This document shows, one piece after another, positions 13,701 to 25,694 of a DNA stretch of 64,000 nucleotides. A program made the position numbers and the translations under genes. Source of the stretch: Archivesica marissinica (Eukaryota; Mollusca; Bivalvia; Venerida; Vesicomyidae); assembly GCA_014843695.1 (NCBI GenBank), contig CM026400.1, positions 43,602,122 to 43,666,121 of the forward strand, in the 5' to 3' direction. Under the pieces are notes generated by a model. That model had not been told where the DNA came from. It did no database searches and saw nothing but the letters and a program-made list of their open reading frames with translations. The stretch's first letter is position 1. Each line of letters opens with the position of its first letter.

Positions 13701-15500
13701 TGATATGGTGTCTCCGACAGTGTAGTAGGTGTGCTCTATGGTATCTCCGACAGTGTAGTAGATAGTGCTATGGTATCTCCGACAGTGTAGTAGACAGTGA
13801 TATGGTATCTCCGACAGTGTAGTAGGTGTGCTCTATGGTATCTCCGACAGTGTAGTAGATAGTGATATGGTGTCTCCGACAGTGTAGTAGATAGTGATAT
13901 GGTGTCTCCGACAGTGTAGTAGACAGTGATATGGTATCTCCGACAGTGTAGTAGATAGTGATATGGTGTCTCCGACAGTGTAGTAGACAGTGATATGGTG
14001 TCTCCGACAGTGTAGTAGACAGTGATATGGTGTCTCCGACAGTATAGTAGACAGTGATATGGTGTCTCCGACAGTGTAGTAGGTAGTGATATGGTATCTC
14101 CGACAGTATAGTAGACAGTGATATGGTGTCTCCGACAGTGTAGTAGATAGTGATATGGTGTCTCCGACAGTGTAGTAGATAGTGATATGGTGTCTCCGAC
14201 AGTGTAGAAGATAGTGATATTGTGTCTCCGACAGTGTAGAAGATAGTGATATGGTGTCTCCGACAGTGTAGTAGATAGTGATATGGTGTCTCCGACAGTG
14301 TAGAAGATAGTGATATTGTGTCTCCGACAGTGTAGAAGATAGTGATATGGTGTCTCCGACAGTGTAGTAGATAGTGATATGGTATCTCCGACAGTGTAGT
14401 AGATAGTGATATGGTGTCTCCGACAGTGTAGTAGATAGTGATATGGTGTCTCCGACAGTGTAGAAGATAGTGATATGGTGTCTCCGACAGTGTAGTAGAT
14501 AGTGATATGGTGTCTCCGACAGTGTAGAAGATAGTGATATGGTGTCTCCGACAGTGTAGTAGATAGTGATATGGTGTCTCCGACAGTGTAGTAGATAGTG
14601 ATATGGTGTCTCCGACAGTGTAGTAGATAGTGATATGGTGTCTCCGACAGTGTAGAAGATAGTGATATGGTGTCTCCGACAGTGTAGAGATAGTGATATG
14701 TGTCTCCGACAGTGTAGAAGATAGTGATATGGTGTCTCCGATAGTGATATGGTGTCTCCGACAGTGTAGAAGATAGTGATATGGTATCTCCGACAGTGTA
14801 GTAGATAGTGATATGGTGTCTCCGACAGTGTAGTAGACAGTGATATGGTGTCTCCGACAGTGTAGTAGATAGTGATATGGTGTCTCCGACAGTGTAGTAG
14901 ATAGTGATATGGTGTCTCCGACAGTGTAGAAGATAGTGATATGGTGTCTCCGACAAACCCCAACAGTGTAGTAGGTAGTGATATGGTGTCTCCGACAGTG
15001 TAGTAGACAGCGATATGGTGTCTCCGACAGTGTAGTAGGTAGTGATATGGTGTCTCCGACAGTGTAGTAGACAGCGATATGGTGTCTCCGACAGTGTAGT
15101 AGGTAGTGATATGGTGTCTCCGACAGTGTAGTAGGTAGTGCTATGGTGTCTCCGACAGTGTAGTAGATGTGATCTATGGTATCTCCGACAGTGTAGTAGA
15201 TAGTGCTATGGTGTCTCCGACAGTGTAGTAGAGAGTGATATGGTGTCTCCGACAGTGTAGTAGGTAGTGATATGGTATCTCCGACAGTGTAGTAGACAGC
15301 GATATGGTGTCTCCGACAGTGTAGTAGGTAGTGATATGGTATCTCCGACAGTGTAGTAGGTAGTGCTATGGTGTCTCCGACAGTGTAGTAGATGTGCTCT
15401 ATGGTATCTCCGACAGTGTAGTAGATAGTGATATGGTGTCTCCGACAGTGTAGTAGATGTGCTCTATGGTATCTCCGACAGTGTAGTAGATAGTGATATG
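7751..15500. repeat. 32/33-bp minisatellite array (at least 7.7 kb), interrupted by an assembly gap
   Basis: Roughly 240 copies of GTGTAGTAGATAGTGATATG plus GTATCTCCGACA (32 bp), interspersed with a 33-bp form carrying GGTGTGCTCTATGG. Block duplications are visible, for example a segment near 10500-10620 recurring about 320 bp later. The array runs into the N gap at 15501, so its true length is unknown. On the minus strand the 32-bp unit has no stop in any frame, which explains the spurious ORFs of 376 and 406 residues at 13736-14963. Confidence 0.97.
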
Positions 15501-16500
15501 NNNNNNNNNNNNNNNNNNNNNNNNNNNNNNNNNNNNNNNNNNNNNNNNNNNNNNNNNNNNNNNNNNNNNNNNNNNNNNNNNNNNNNNNNNNNNNNNNNNN
15601 NNNNNNNNNNNNNNNNNNNNNNNNNNNNNNNNNNNNNNNNNNNNNNNNNNNNNNNNNNNNNNNNNNNNNNNNNNNNNNNNNNNNNNNNNNNNNNNNNNNN
15701 NNNNNNNNNNNNNNNNNNNNNNNNNNNNNNNNNNNNNNNNNNNNNNNNNNNNNNNNNNNNNNNNNNNNNNNNNNNNNNNNNNNNNNNNNNNNNNNNNNNN
15801 NNNNNNNNNNNNNNNNNNNNNNNNNNNNNNNNNNNNNNNNNNNNNNNNNNNNNNNNNNNNNNNNNNNNNNNNNNNNNNNNNNNNNNNNNNNNNNNNNNNN
15901 NNNNNNNNNNNNNNNNNNNNNNNNNNNNNNNNNNNNNNNNNNNNNNNNNNNNNNNNNNNNNNNNNNNNNNNNNNNNNNNNNNNNNNNNNNNNNNNNNNNN
16001 NNNNNNNNNNNNNNNNNNNNNNNNNNNNNNNNNNNNNNNNNNNNNNNNNNNNNNNNNNNNNNNNNNNNNNNNNNNNNNNNNNNNNNNNNNNNNNNNNNNN
16101 NNNNNNNNNNNNNNNNNNNNNNNNNNNNNNNNNNNNNNNNNNNNNNNNNNNNNNNNNNNNNNNNNNNNNNNNNNNNNNNNNNNNNNNNNNNNNNNNNNNN
16201 NNNNNNNNNNNNNNNNNNNNNNNNNNNNNNNNNNNNNNNNNNNNNNNNNNNNNNNNNNNNNNNNNNNNNNNNNNNNNNNNNNNNNNNNNNNNNNNNNNNN
16301 NNNNNNNNNNNNNNNNNNNNNNNNNNNNNNNNNNNNNNNNNNNNNNNNNNNNNNNNNNNNNNNNNNNNNNNNNNNNNNNNNNNNNNNNNNNNNNNNNNNN
16401 NNNNNNNNNNNNNNNNNNNNNNNNNNNNNNNNNNNNNNNNNNNNNNNNNNNNNNNNNNNNNNNNNNNNNNNNNNNNNNNNNNNNNNNNNNNNNNNNNNNN
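15501..16500. other. assembly gap (1000 N)
   Basis: Exactly 1000 undefined bases, the usual form of a gap of unknown size. It follows the 32-bp array on its left. The right side is unique DNA, so the gap probably hides the rest of the array. Confidence 0.97.
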
Positions 16501-16943
16501 TTTCTATTACCTCCCTTGGCAGATCAAGTCTGATTTATTCCAATATGTGAAGAGGACCATTTATTTAGAATCCTTTGTTTTTACTGTTGTTCCCTAACCA
16601 GATGTTGCGGTATGATAAATGTGATTGTATCAACATTGTGTTAATTAACTCCTAACATTCTTTTACAATTAAGTACCCATTGTATATACTGTATGAGATA
16701 TGTCGAGATAGAGTAATTTAATAATCACAAGAAGCGATAGTGGAATAAAATTGCTAGCATGTTGTGCAAAGGAAACAACGATAAAACCAGAGGAAAACAC
16801 TTAATAGGACCTATCTACTTTTAGGGAGTATTCAGGGGAAGTAATTGACCGATGTCCCTCATTGTATTCGTCATAATGAAAACAAGTTACAATCAAATAT
16901 TATTAAATTAACAGTAGACCTACATAAGTTGTTTGATATAAAC
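16501..16943. repeat. unique sequence with a dispersed-repeat fragment
   Basis: No gene seen. About 16745-16870 (GCTAGCATGTTG, AAAACCAGAGG, GGGAGTATTCAGGG) is similar to about 22705-22830, so both belong to an unclassified dispersed repeat family. Confidence 0.5.
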
Positions 16944-16956
16944 TATCCCTCGGCCA

Positions 16957-17242
16957 CAGACGGATCTGTAGTCCAGTGGTAACACGCTGGACTGGTAATC
17001 CATGGATCGCAGGATCGATCCCCCGTCTGACCCTAATAAAATAAACAGTCTTTCAGATGGGACGTTAAACCGAGATCTCGTGTCGGTGCTTTACACGTGC
17101 ACGTAAAAGAACCAGAGGAGATTCTGGAAAGGGTCTGTATGTATCATTGCACTATCCTCCAACATCTAAAATGACTAATCTCTTTAGGAGGCGTCGCTCA
17201 TATGGACAACCGGTAGCGACGATAAATAAACGTAAAAACATA
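16957..17242 (+). mobile_element. SINE-A, tRNA-Thr-derived SINE, near full length
   Basis: The head resembles a tRNA: GGATCTGTAGTCCAGTGGTA forms the D-arm/A-box region, then comes an anticodon stem-loop with loop CTGGTAA (GGT anticodon position, Thr-like), then a B-box-like T-arm (degraded here to CAGGATCGATCCCC). The body contains GGGACGTTAAACCGAG and a tail with CGGTAGCGACGATAAATAAA. Flanking direct repeats of about 13 bp (TATCCCTCGGCCA at 16944-16956; TATCCCTCGGTCA at 17243-17255) mark it as a retroposed copy, not a tRNA gene. Confidence 0.88.
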
Positions 17243-17705
17243 TATCCCTCGGTCATTCATCTGACAGATTCGCACAGTGACTAACCCATCCCTGCATTAC
17301 TCTCATCCCTGTACTTTGATTAAATTAAAAGCATCTGGTAAAACTGAAATCACTTAAGTAGCCTTCAGCCATTTAAACGTGCATAATGACTGCAATTAGC
17401 TGCAACTATGCACGCATCATCTGGATAACAGGCCACCTACAGGGAAGTCATTATTCTTCTAGTTTCATTCGACCGTTCAGACATCGACGGCCAATATGTA
17501 ATTCAGTAGTTGATGTCTTATATTTTAAGACTAACGACTAGGCTTTAAAATGTCAAATTATTTTAATGTACAAATGTTATGTTGTGGATAATGGAATGTA
17601 AAAAGTGGACACTGGTGATCAGAACAAACCCACGCTACCCAGTAAGGCGACAACATAAATATATATCTAGACGTAGGTGCTACGCAAATCACTTGGTCAC
17701 GAAAC

Positions 17706-17866
17706 GTGTGTGTTTTACGTTTATTCATCGTCGCTACCGGTTACCCATATGAGCGACACCTCCTGAAGAGATTAGTAATTTTAGAATTTTGGAGGATAGT
17801 GGAATGATACAGACAGAGACACGTTCCATTCTCCTCTGGTTCTTTTACGTGCGCGGTGTACTACAC
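17706..17866 (-). mobile_element. SINE-A fragment (tail and body, no tRNA head)
   Basis: Reverse-complement copy of the SINE-A 3' part: TTTACGTTTATTCATCGTCG, CATATGAGCGAC, then GGTTCTTTTACGTGC. It lacks the tRNA-like head, as expected of a 5'-truncated insertion. Confidence 0.8.
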
Positions 17867-17876
17867 TCCTCTTCTT

Positions 17877-18075
17877 AGTGTGTTTTACGTTTATTTATCG
17901 TCGCTACCGGTTACCCATATGAGCGACGCCTCCTGAAGAGATTAGTCATTTTAGATTTTTGGAGGTCTCGTGCCAGTGCTTTACACCATGCACTTAAAAG
18001 AACCAGAGGAGACTCTGGAATGGGTCTCTGTATCATTCCACTATCCTCCAAAAATCCTAAATAAACGTTAAACAA
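17877..18075. mobile_element. chimeric SINE-A: inverted fusion of two fragments
   Basis: The left half (17877-17965) is the SINE-A tail in minus orientation. It switches at GATTTTTGGAGG into a plus-oriented body segment (GTCTCGTGCCAGTGCTTTAC onward) ending CACTATCCTCCAAAAATC. The two halves share an inverted AGATTTTTGGAGG/CCTCCAAAAATC motif. A template switch or foldback rearrangement is the likely origin. Confidence 0.7.
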
Positions 18076-18338
18076 GAAAAGCTATGACAACAATTGTTGC
18101 CATAGCAATACTCATCTGCTATAAATAATGATGTAGGGGTTAGAGAATGGAGGTATATTTAAAAGTCGCCATCGCATAAATGCATTTGGGCGACTAAGTT
18201 TTCTAAAACGTTTAAAATAAATACCATCTAAAAGTGATGAGCCTGACCCTCTCAATATCAAATGGGACTATAAACGAGAGACTCGCCTCGTTGCTATACA
18301 ACAGGCATATAAAACAACCAACGTGTGGACACTATATA

Positions 18339-18621
18339 GGTGGATCTGTAGTCCAGTGGTAACACGCTGAACTGGTAATCCAGGTATCACAGGTTCGATC
18401 CCCCGTCTGACCCTAATAAAATTAACAGTTTCAGATGGGACGTTAAACCGAGGTCTCGTGTCGGTGCTTTACACCGTGCACGTAAAAGAATCAGAGGAGA
18501 CTCTGGAATGGGTCTCTCTCTGTATCATTGCACTATCCTCCAAAATCTAAAATGACTAATCTCTTCAGGAGGCGTCGCTCATATTGGCAATCGGTAACGA
18601 CGATAAATAAACGTAAAACAC
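18339..18621 (+). mobile_element. SINE-A, near full length
   Basis: Complete tRNA-Thr-like head (GGATCTGTAGTCCAGTGGTA), T-arm CACAGGTTCGATCCCC, body and AATAAACG-containing tail. Short similar flanks (ACACTATA left, ACACTATT right) suggest a target-site duplication. Confidence 0.85.
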
Positions 18622-21527
18622 ACACTATTTATACTAAGAATAACTATGCATGGTTTACTGTTAAACACGAGAAACGACAATATAGCAAACATGTCGACAG
18701 TGTTTTAGGAAAGGATTGTTGCACTGACTTATTTAGCTAAAGAATGCCTTTAAATCTTAATGTATATTCAATATGCTAGGTCACTTGCATAAGTGGTGAA
18801 GGGTGGTAGGGGAAACCTACATTTGTATATTCGACCTGTAAATAGGGATGAAAAGGTTAGACAAGAAAGTAGCAGTTAATGGAAATTAAAAATTGGGAAG
18901 CAGTGGTTACCGGTATGTAAAATACATTAAGACATAAAAAATATATATATTGACAAAATGTTGCTACCAAGTCATGTTGTCCTTGTTTATAAATACATGT
19001 AGGCCTACAGTCTGGTGGAAAAAACAAGGAATTTCTATAGTCAACAGTTGTGTTATCATCTGTGACCTGGGTTGGGGATTTGCGTCAGGGAATCACTTAA
19101 TAACAAGATTAAGAAATAAACATGTTTAATTCAAGTAAAATACTACAAATATCATCATAGTACCTGACAGCAATGTTTCTACACAGATATTCAAAATGAT
19201 GCAAATCATAAAACATTGATGAACATAATTTATATACATGCAGTCTAAATACATATATACATGCAAATGCATAAGAAATTATACATTTCTAACAACTTGA
19301 GCAAATATTTATGATGTTTTATTTACAATAAAGTGGACCACGATGGCCCTATATAGCTCACCTGACTCCATTGTTCACACAAGGGTGTCATGCAACAACT
19401 ATGAATATCATTGTATTGTACATTGATCAATCTTACTAAATGTCGGTGGTAGATTTTCCGAAGAATTTGTAATATTTTGAGATGGAAGAATTTGTACCAT
19501 GATGACAAGTAAATACTAAATCATAAATGGTGACTATAGACCATATGGTTGCTGAGGAGAAGACACTTGAACATGTTCATTGTGACGACGTCGGACGGGC
19601 GGTAACCATATATGTAGTTTCTTCAACCCTTGCTAAAGTTTTTCAGGATTTACGCATATATAAACTAAATAAGGGGATGCTATATTGTGATATCCGCTTT
19701 AAATATCGAAAAAAGGTTATTAACGGAAATAAACTAATGATCGAAAATGGATTTTGAACATTGTGCGTAATTTCCACTTGTTTTCCATAGAAACTACCGC
19801 CAATCTGTAGGAGTAAACAGGTCAAGTAGCTGGGAAATATTTCTCCATAATTTAAATATGTAATTAATTGATGGTTGTTTGGGTCAGGCAGTCAGTGATT
19901 AAGCTTGGCTGAAATCTTGGGAAGAAGTCACTTATTCCTAACTTCTTCTCACTATTCATACAGTTAGAAATTCGAACATTTACAGAGCAGTATAACTTCA
20001 ACTACTGTGTTCAAGAATGTATGTTTAAATGTTAAACCAAATTGACCTGCATAGCCTACAGTAAATAATTATGTTATTGCTCTCTATCGTGACATGTATT
20101 TCACTAATATTCCAACACATTCAAGACACTGTATTGAGTATTTTCCATAAATCACCATACATGGTACAATGATCATCTAATTATGTTGCTATGTCTCATC
20201 ACAGACAACCACTATGACATAGTTGACTATTCACATACGGAACGATACAATACAACCGAACATCTGTGACAATCTGCAGCAAATATGTATTCCTGTAAAA
20301 CACAATATACATTGTAAATTCTTGTTATTGTATATACAGGCCCAACAGCTGTAGATTGCTGTAATTGACATTGGCTTGCTGGTATTAGTGTCAAAATCAC
20401 TGGAATTCAAATATAAATGCAGGAACAAAAATATAAGTTTTGGTATTATAATTTTTAGTGGCTTTACTGCGAGTACATGTGTGCACTACAATAACGTGGG
20501 TTCTTGGAAACATGATCTGATCGGACAAATCTATAATGTGGACTAATCTCCGAGTTTGTAGACTTGATGTGTATTTCCAGGATCCTATCTACATGTTCCT
20601 AGTACTTGTAAAAATAATCCACCATATTGGAAATCTTAAAATCATTTATAATAGAAATAGTAAATGAATTTAAAATGGTAGACATATTGAATGGCAATTG
20701 GCAGTTTGGTGGAATCAGGTATACGTTTTGAGAAGCGATTAAGAAAAAACGGCAGACAAGACAGGCAAAGAACATGGTATCAATTGTGAGAACAAGTTGT
20801 CAATAAATCACAAAGTTGTGATAAACTTCAGCCAAACATGTAGACGACCATTTCGTAATTGCTACAATCAACATGACCTATCCCACATCATGGCCGAATG
20901 TGGGGCCTTTACCTTTCAGGATGATCATTACCTTGTGAACTCTCCTCCCCATCATATACAATTGTAAATGCTACGACATGTTCCAAAATGATAAAACATT
21001 GTCAACTCTCAAAGATGAATATCAAGCATTTTTGATTGGCTGATTCTGGGTATCAACCTAACACTATGGTACAGAATTTGAAAATAGTTTTATAATCCTG
21101 GACATACTATTTTTATGTTTGAATCTACATAATTTTATTTTATGCAGCAGTGCTTAGTCGAAAGTGGTGACAACGGCAGAAACTTCAGGTTTATTGTTTG
21201 TCGCTCCATTTGTTAATTCGAATTATCTTCGCCGCATACCAACTTTTGTGATTTCAAAAATCTCAGACATTGGCACAATTCAATTATGGCAGGCTTGTAT
21301 ATACAAGGACTGAAACTAAATGTTATGTCGATCCATTGCATATTAATGACAATTTCTTCATATTATCATTAACATATGTAATCTGAGTTTCACTACAAAC
21401 TGTTATGGCACCCTAGAAACCATAGGCACCGATTACAGGCCATGATATTGTGATATTAATAGTTTGACACTGGTCAGACAAATGATTAAAATGCATACAA
21501 AATCTGATGTGTCTGACATGGGGAGTA
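18622..21527. other. AT-rich sequence, no gene seen
   Basis: About 2.9 kb without a convincing exon, RNA gene or recognised repeat. The short ORFs at 18528-20428 lack domain signatures and are scattered over both strands as expected by chance. Confidence 0.5.
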
Positions 21528-21535
21528 TTTCTCAC

Positions 21536-21810
21536 TAGGGTTTCAACGGTTACACGTGTAAACGGAGCCGTGTCGTGTAATGGTAATACAAGTGTACTAA
21601 TTGAGTACCCGTGTACACTATCTTAATTGATGACGTTGAATAATGAAGCTTAGTGACGTAATAAAATCATAGCGTCGACCGTTTCACTGAATTTGGTGAG
21701 ACCTAGTACATGTAAATAATCATGGAGAATAAACAAAGTGTAAACGACGTCATGCCGTGTACAACGGATCATGTACACGTTTACAAAAATCTGTACACGT
21801 GGCAGCCCTA
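21536..21810. mobile_element. hAT-type MITE with exact 8-bp target duplication
   Basis: A 275-bp element starting TAGGGTTTCAACGGTTACACG and ending CACGTGGCAGCCCTA, imperfect inverted ends. It is flanked by identical 8-bp direct repeats TTTCTCAC at 21528-21535 and 21811-21818. The 8-bp duplication and TAGGG terminus fit the hAT superfamily. The interior has repeated ACGTGTAC-like motifs and no coding capacity. Confidence 0.82.
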
Positions 21811-22059
21811 TTTCTCACACATACATATATCAACATTACCCGACATGCCTGAAACATATGCTCTGCACATCATCTCGAGCAACATACATGTCAAGTGATT
21901 ATAGGATTCCTCCAGCGATTCAAGATATTTGAGAGGACACACATTTGTGACGGGTAGACGGAGACCATTCCACTATGCGTGTTAAATATACAGAGATTCT
22001 ACTAACAAAGGGTATTAAATAATGAAAATAAAATTACAGAGAATGTAGAAGTGGAATTC

Positions 22060-22440
22060 GCAGTTACAATTGTGCCATTAGGCAAGGCACTTAAATTTCA
22101 CATAATTATTGTCTTATCTGCCTTGTGGCGATGGATTAACCCTTTCCTTCATAGAGATTTAGGTTAGTATACTATTATATCTCCATACAAACTACAGCCA
22201 TTTAGTTATAGTGCAGTGGATAAGTAGTCGCCATATCTATCCCAACTCCATATATATTACTGGGAAAACATGAGATTCTGGACTGCATTATGAACATTGG
22301 TTTGGCTACTACATTGTCAATGTATGTCGTACTGGTAATGGCATCAAGAGGTGCTTCTATGAGGGAAAGTGTTAATATAAGTTGTAGGAACTTGTTTCGC
22401 AATCAAGTTAAATTGCTAAATTTGTATAAACTAAAAGTGG
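22060..22440 (+). mobile_element. SINE-D copy interrupted by a MITE
   Basis: 22060-22135 (GTGCCATTAGGCAAGGCAC, CTTGTGGCGATGGATT) and 22376-22440 (TATAAGTTGTAGGAACTTG, CGCAATCAAG) match the body and tail of the SINE at 29655-29885. The TTAA MITE at 22136-22375 splits them. Confidence 0.7.
22136..22375. mobile_element. TTAA MITE, family 1 (piggyBac-like)
   Basis: 240-bp element beginning TTAACCCTTTCCTTCATAGA and ending TCTATGAGGGAAAGTGTTAA. TTAA at both ends and a CCC...GGG inverted terminus are the signature of piggyBac-type target duplication. Homologous to the larger element at 46412-47036. Non-coding. Confidence 0.8.
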
Positions 22441-22704
22441 ATTGTTTTGGCAAATACTTACACCATGATGAAATCCAAGGAATGCCATTGAGCTTGAATC
22501 TGTAACTTAACATCCTAGGTTGGAATGTCCTAAAAATAATAAAACATGTACACAAGTGAGTTGTTTTAACAGGACCAGGGTAATACATATGTCGACGAAA
22601 ACCACGCCCAGTTGAAAGTGCTGTCACCCTTTTTGAATATTTACACATTGAAAAACAAATTAATATTAGTTTGTCTTGCTGAGAAATTGAATTTTCCATT
22701 TGGA

Positions 22705-22835
22705 AACTGATAGCATGTTGAGCAAAGAAAACACAGATAAAACAGAGGCAGTAACTTAAGATGTATATACTTTTTGGGAGTATTCAGGGATAGTAACACT
22801 GGGATATGAAGTTATTGGAGGTACTAGTATATAAA
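22705..22835. repeat. dispersed repeat fragment (second copy)
   Basis: Similar to about 16745-16870: GATAGCATGTTGAGCAAAG, AACAGAGG, GGGAGTATTCAGGG. Family not recognised. No coding content in the surrounding 22441-23715. Confidence 0.5.
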
Positions 22836-23715
22836 TGGTAGTTCAGGGATTCTATTCAGTAGGACGTCAGATTTCGCACTGATCAATAAAATGGTTCTAT
22901 ATGCAACAATTGTAAACAAATCTGTTCCAATTATAGCGCCTATTCAGAGTCTTTATATATATAATAAGTGTTCTTCAAATAAAACACAATTTTAAAAAAA
23001 CATGCATGTATATATGTATGTTATATAATAATTTCACAAAACGTTTGCCGCATCCAGCCAGATTTCACTCAAAAGACGCGGGTTTGTTCATCAAAAAATA
23101 TAATTTTCGACGAGGTGCTTCAGTAGTGTAGATTAATAATGACACAATACTAATGAAAATCACTTGACTATTTCCTGAATACCCCCCTAAAACTACAAAC
23201 AAGAAAAGCACATTAATAAATTGTTGACTGCTAAAATTATTGAGCTACTTATACATGTAGTCTTTACTTTAGCCAGCGTGCAGAGTTAAATGTAGATATA
23301 ATTATTACTAGTCTACACAGTAATTTACCCTTTTTTGATAATGATGGGTTTTCAGTCATCACATCTATACAGTCTGGTGGACAGTTCCGGCTTGACAGGT
23401 TTCCAGCCGCTCCCTCGTCTAAGTCAACACAACCAAGGTGGAACCAATCCATTACAAATTGTACTGCATCATCATCTTTGTATCATAATTTTGTTAGCGA
23501 CAGAGGCAATGTAGCATGTTGTCTGGAACCGAGTCTACCACGCTGTGTTTCCACTTCCTCGCTGTGTTTCCACTTCCTCGACATTGTGATGTCAACCTAG
23601 TAGAATAAAATGTGTGTTTTGCATATAAACCGACAGTTATGAAATGCTAAACTGTCTAATCTTATCAGGGATTATTATGACATTGCAATTACTTTAGTTG
23701 GTGTCGGTTCTTCAG

Positions 23716-23897
23716 ATTGCCCAGTTAATTGGTTAATCTAGTTGGAAGTGTGGATGGCTTGCAAGACGGCAGCCATGTGTTCAAGCCCCCAGTACACAGG
23801 TTTACAGGGAGTTAAACATGTTTGCTACACTCCTTGGCGTTAGTCAAAGGCATATATTATGTGGATTTGCTAAATAAACGTTGGTGTTGTTGTTGTA
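23716..23897 (+). mobile_element. tRNA-like SINE with GTT-rich tail (possible)
   Basis: GGTTAATCTAGTTGGAAGTG resembles a tRNA D-arm region, GGCTTGCAAGACGG an anticodon arm and GTGTTCAAGCCCCC a B box. The copy ends AAATAAACGTTGGTGTTGTTGTTG-like, a simple-repeat tail. Family unassigned; only one copy in the window. Confidence 0.5.
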
Positions 23898-25303
23898 TAA
23901 TTAGAAGTCATTGCAGATATAGCGTGTGATTGACATGTTCTGCTTAAAACCATAGGAAAGAAACTTTTGCCTTTCAAGGGGTATTTACAATGTAGCGACA
24001 TCGGTTATCTTTAGTGTTGTTGATGGTGTAAAGGACAATGAGTAACTTTATTTTTTGCGAGTAATTCTCAGCATCTCATACTTGTCAGTACATTTACAAA
24101 GAACAGGAGTGAGAAGTGTAGCGATTCGGCACAGTCTATACATCAGACTGCACATGCCCACCTAGGAGAGCCAACTTGCAAGCGGGTGGTCGTGGGTTCA
24201 ATGCCTGCACCATTTTACTTGTTTGTATGTATGTTCCATTAATACCAAACCCCTTGCACAGACCTAGCCATGTTTTCATGGGCAGGGTTAGCCGACCAAT
24301 ACTAAGCAATGTGTGTTAGGTGCCTTGCAACAACACTACATATGTGACCTGACCGATCATACAACCCGGGACAGTTCCATACCAAATCCGACGCTCTACA
24401 AGGACGCCACCCATTTTTCTTCAACAAATTGACAATTCAATGGGAAATCCAGGTGTAATTGTAAAGTTTTTAAAAGATCCCAACATACCCAAACTCATTA
24501 AATGCATTAAACAATGCAAAAAACACATCATGCAACATAATATTATATTAACATACTGATACCGGAATGTAATGATGTATGACGGGAACAAATATGTTTT
24601 AACAAAATACCCCACCCACCACAGACTTTAACAGACTTACAGAGACGTTCAAGTCTTTGATAAATAATACGCATTAATGCCGTTATGTGACAGGACAATA
24701 TTTCGTACCTGATGGAAACTAATATAGTCGCACTTGTTGCAATATTTATATGTTGCGACCTTCAAGATAAATGGGTTTATATATATATATATCGGGATCT
24801 GAATGTCAGACTGGTCAAGAAAAAGATTTTACGTACAAACAGTACAAAAATGTAACTTAATGCTATGATTTTTGGAAAGTATGTCATCACTGAAAAACAG
24901 GTTCTAATAAGTACGCCAAATAGACTACATCTACAGTACCATAAAGAAATATTTCCTAAATGAAAACGATATTACTTATTTGTTATTATTATTAGACATA
25001 TAATGTTGCTAACATTATATCACAGGCTGCAAAACATCACGCCCCGGTCTATTCTGTTCGCCGTAAAATGGTGCTATTTTTTAATTGTACATGTATGCAA
25101 TTACTGAGTAGTGATTTATTTGCCAACAACGCCCAACACCAAACATATTTTCCCAATAACAACTCACTAACATTTCACCCCATGGATTGATGTTCCTAAA
25201 CTTAACGGACTATTATAAGTAAACAAATATAACAAAAGTATATGGAACTATTTTTTTTTAGTGATTTTGTTTGTGAGGTCGGTCGATTCTATCACATGAT
25301 GTA
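23898..25303. other. AT-rich sequence, no gene seen
   Basis: No exon recognised. 24160-24215 (GCCAACTTGCAAGCGGGTGG, GTGGGTTCAATGCC) looks faintly tRNA-like and may be an old SINE remnant, too weak to call separately. Confidence 0.45.
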
Positions 25304-25470
25304 GTGCGGCAGATAAATGTATTTTCTCAGTGGAATCTTTTAAAATGTGATACAAGCACCAATGTTGGCACACATACTCATTGTGGGTTACTTGTTTGGG
25401 GAAAAAACGCTGGCCACCTGAAATTCAAGATGGCCGCCATTTTTCAAGATGGCCGCCATAATCAATACCG
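25304..25470 (+). repeat. left arm of inverted repeat around the decayed element
   Basis: Contains TTTTAAAATGTGATACAAGC, CGCTGGCCACCTGAAATTCA and two copies of AAGATGGCCGCCAT. Its reverse complement lies at 28805-28985. Arm identity looks roughly 75-85 percent by eye, best near the GGCCACCTGAAATTC core. Confidence 0.75.
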
Positions 25471-25694
25471 ATATATTGCTTTTTGCAATAAATATGCACA
25501 GACTTGCCCAATATGGACGATTTTAGTATCGAATCCTACATTTTAGACCACGCAGAATCTGATTCTTGAACTTCTGAATCACTAAGAGTCTTTATGTTAT
25601 CATAGTTGGGACTTCGGATCAAAATTACAGAACTGTGGTCAACCTTCATAATGAACAGACTTGTGGTCAACCTACATAGTACAGTAGGTGTTCG

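Noticed and set aside
13736..14963. Minus-strand ORFs of 376 and 406 residues with a 32-residue repeat
   Set aside because: They translate the 32-bp minisatellite in overlapping frames. All three minus frames are open because the unit has no stop, so the length is not evidence of coding.
15459..16550. ORF spanning the undefined bases
   Set aside because: Its content is the N gap; nothing can be read there.
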